Shown piece by piece: positions 13,385 through 13,750 of a stretch of DNA of 13,750 nucleotides; positions within the stretch are counted from its first letter, which is position 1; each line of letters starts with the position of its first letter. The position numbers and the translations under genes are program-made. The stretch comes from Tannerellaceae bacterium (GTDB taxonomy: Bacteria > Bacteroidota > Bacteroidia > Bacteroidales > Tannerellaceae): the NCBI GenBank assembly GCA_031267775.1, contig JAIRYL010000134.1:1-13750 (forward strand), given 5' to 3'. A model generated the notes under the pieces. That model was given only the letters and a program-made list of their open reading frames with translations, was not told the origin of the DNA and did not search any database.

Positions 13385-13750
13385 TTACAGATAATGAGGC
13401 ATCCTATTTTTGATTTTCAAAAGTAAGCCCCCTGTATTTGCGGGAACAGGGTTAATGGAAGGGTAGAGCCAATAAATGATTTTTGTAGAGAGTATACCGA
13501 CGCCTGCACCCGCAACAACATCACTGACCCAGTGTCGATTGCGGTAAACTCTCGACACGCCGACGAGTGTCGCCATTCCGTAATCGGCGGTGCTTATCCA
13601 GAGCGATTTGTCTCCGTACTCCTGATGCAGAAATTCTGCCGCCATGAATGCGGTAGCCGTATGTCCTTTCCGGAACCCAGTGATTGGAGTTCCAGTTCTG
13701 AATGGCTTCCCATATCTTCGTCCTCGCTTTCTTACTGATTGCGGGAGAAA
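13385..13750 (-). pseudogene. PAP2-superfamily phosphatase, 3' part only; probably damaged at the catalytic motif
   Basis: The gene enters from the right edge; 121 codons and the stop are visible and the frame is open to the edge. The C-terminal part is a clear PAP2 (lipid phosphatase / vanadium chloroperoxidase-like) domain: GHTATAFMAAEFLHQ, then the third signature SRVYRNRHWVSDVVAG with its Arg, His and Asp, then a hydrophobic helix GVGILSTKIIYWLY. Such enzymes dephosphorylate lipid phosphates such as undecaprenyl or phosphatidylglycerol phosphate at the membrane. Just upstream, the expected R-P-D-G and P-S-G-H motifs read FRTGTPITGFRKGHTA. The Arg-Pro pair and the Ser before Gly-His are lost, and the flanking residues are unusually Arg-rich. 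This looks like a decayed or frameshifted copy, but a sequencing error is possible. Confidence 0.6.

Noticed and set aside
13096..13394. Plus-strand open frames of 78 and 68 codons near the right edge
   Set aside because: They overlap the minus-strand 84-aa ORF. Their sequences are Arg/Phe/Ser-rich as expected of antisense frames and show no recognisable domain.

Overview
The window looks like a chromosomal segment of a Bacteroidales bacterium (phylum Bacteroidota). The evidence is Bacteroidota-type promoters (TAnnTTTG at -7), A-rich leaders without clear Shine-Dalgarno sequences, a tRNA gene without encoded CCA, a complete Na+-NQR operon, and a type IX secretion (T9SS) plug protein. T9SS together with Nqr fits the Porphyromonadaceae, Tannerellaceae or Dysgonomonadaceae, but the sequence alone does not settle the genus.

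Layout. Positions 1-900 hold no convincing gene. They carry a 41-bp tandem repeat array (1 to about 412) and then a nested cassette of palindromes (about 462-777). An initiator tRNA-fMet gene on the minus strand follows, with its own promoter and terminator. Next is a plus-strand trio: an RlmD-type 23S rRNA m5U methyltransferase with a TTG start, an overlapping lytic transglycosylase lipoprotein, and a small ABM-domain lipoprotein. It runs head-on into a minus-strand L-cysteine desulfidase-family gene, and the two stop codons overlap. Positions 5019-5758 hold a possible coding remnant, a small membrane protein, a terminator hairpin, and a roughly 158-bp MITE-like element with 26-bp terminal inverted repeats.

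Positions 5759-11595 are the intact six-gene nqrABCDEF operon on the minus strand. It encodes the Na+-translocating NADH:quinone oxidoreductase, with the expected FMN, FAD, 2Fe-2S and intramembrane Cys-iron residues visible. A 124-bp divergent promoter region separates it from the plus-strand gene for a T9SS plug protein (formerly DUF5103). The right edge carries a minus-strand PAP2-type phosphatase fragment, whose catalytic P-S-G-H motif appears damaged, followed by a small hypothetical ORF.

How the parts work together. NqrA-F form one membrane complex that oxidises NADH, reduces quinone and exports Na+. The plug protein belongs to the outer-membrane SprA translocon. The transglycosylase and ABM lipoprotein are envelope proteins that share a transcript with an rRNA-modification gene. 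I see no clear new defence or mobile system. The most unusual material is non-coding: the 41-bp array, the palindrome cassette and the MITE-like element.
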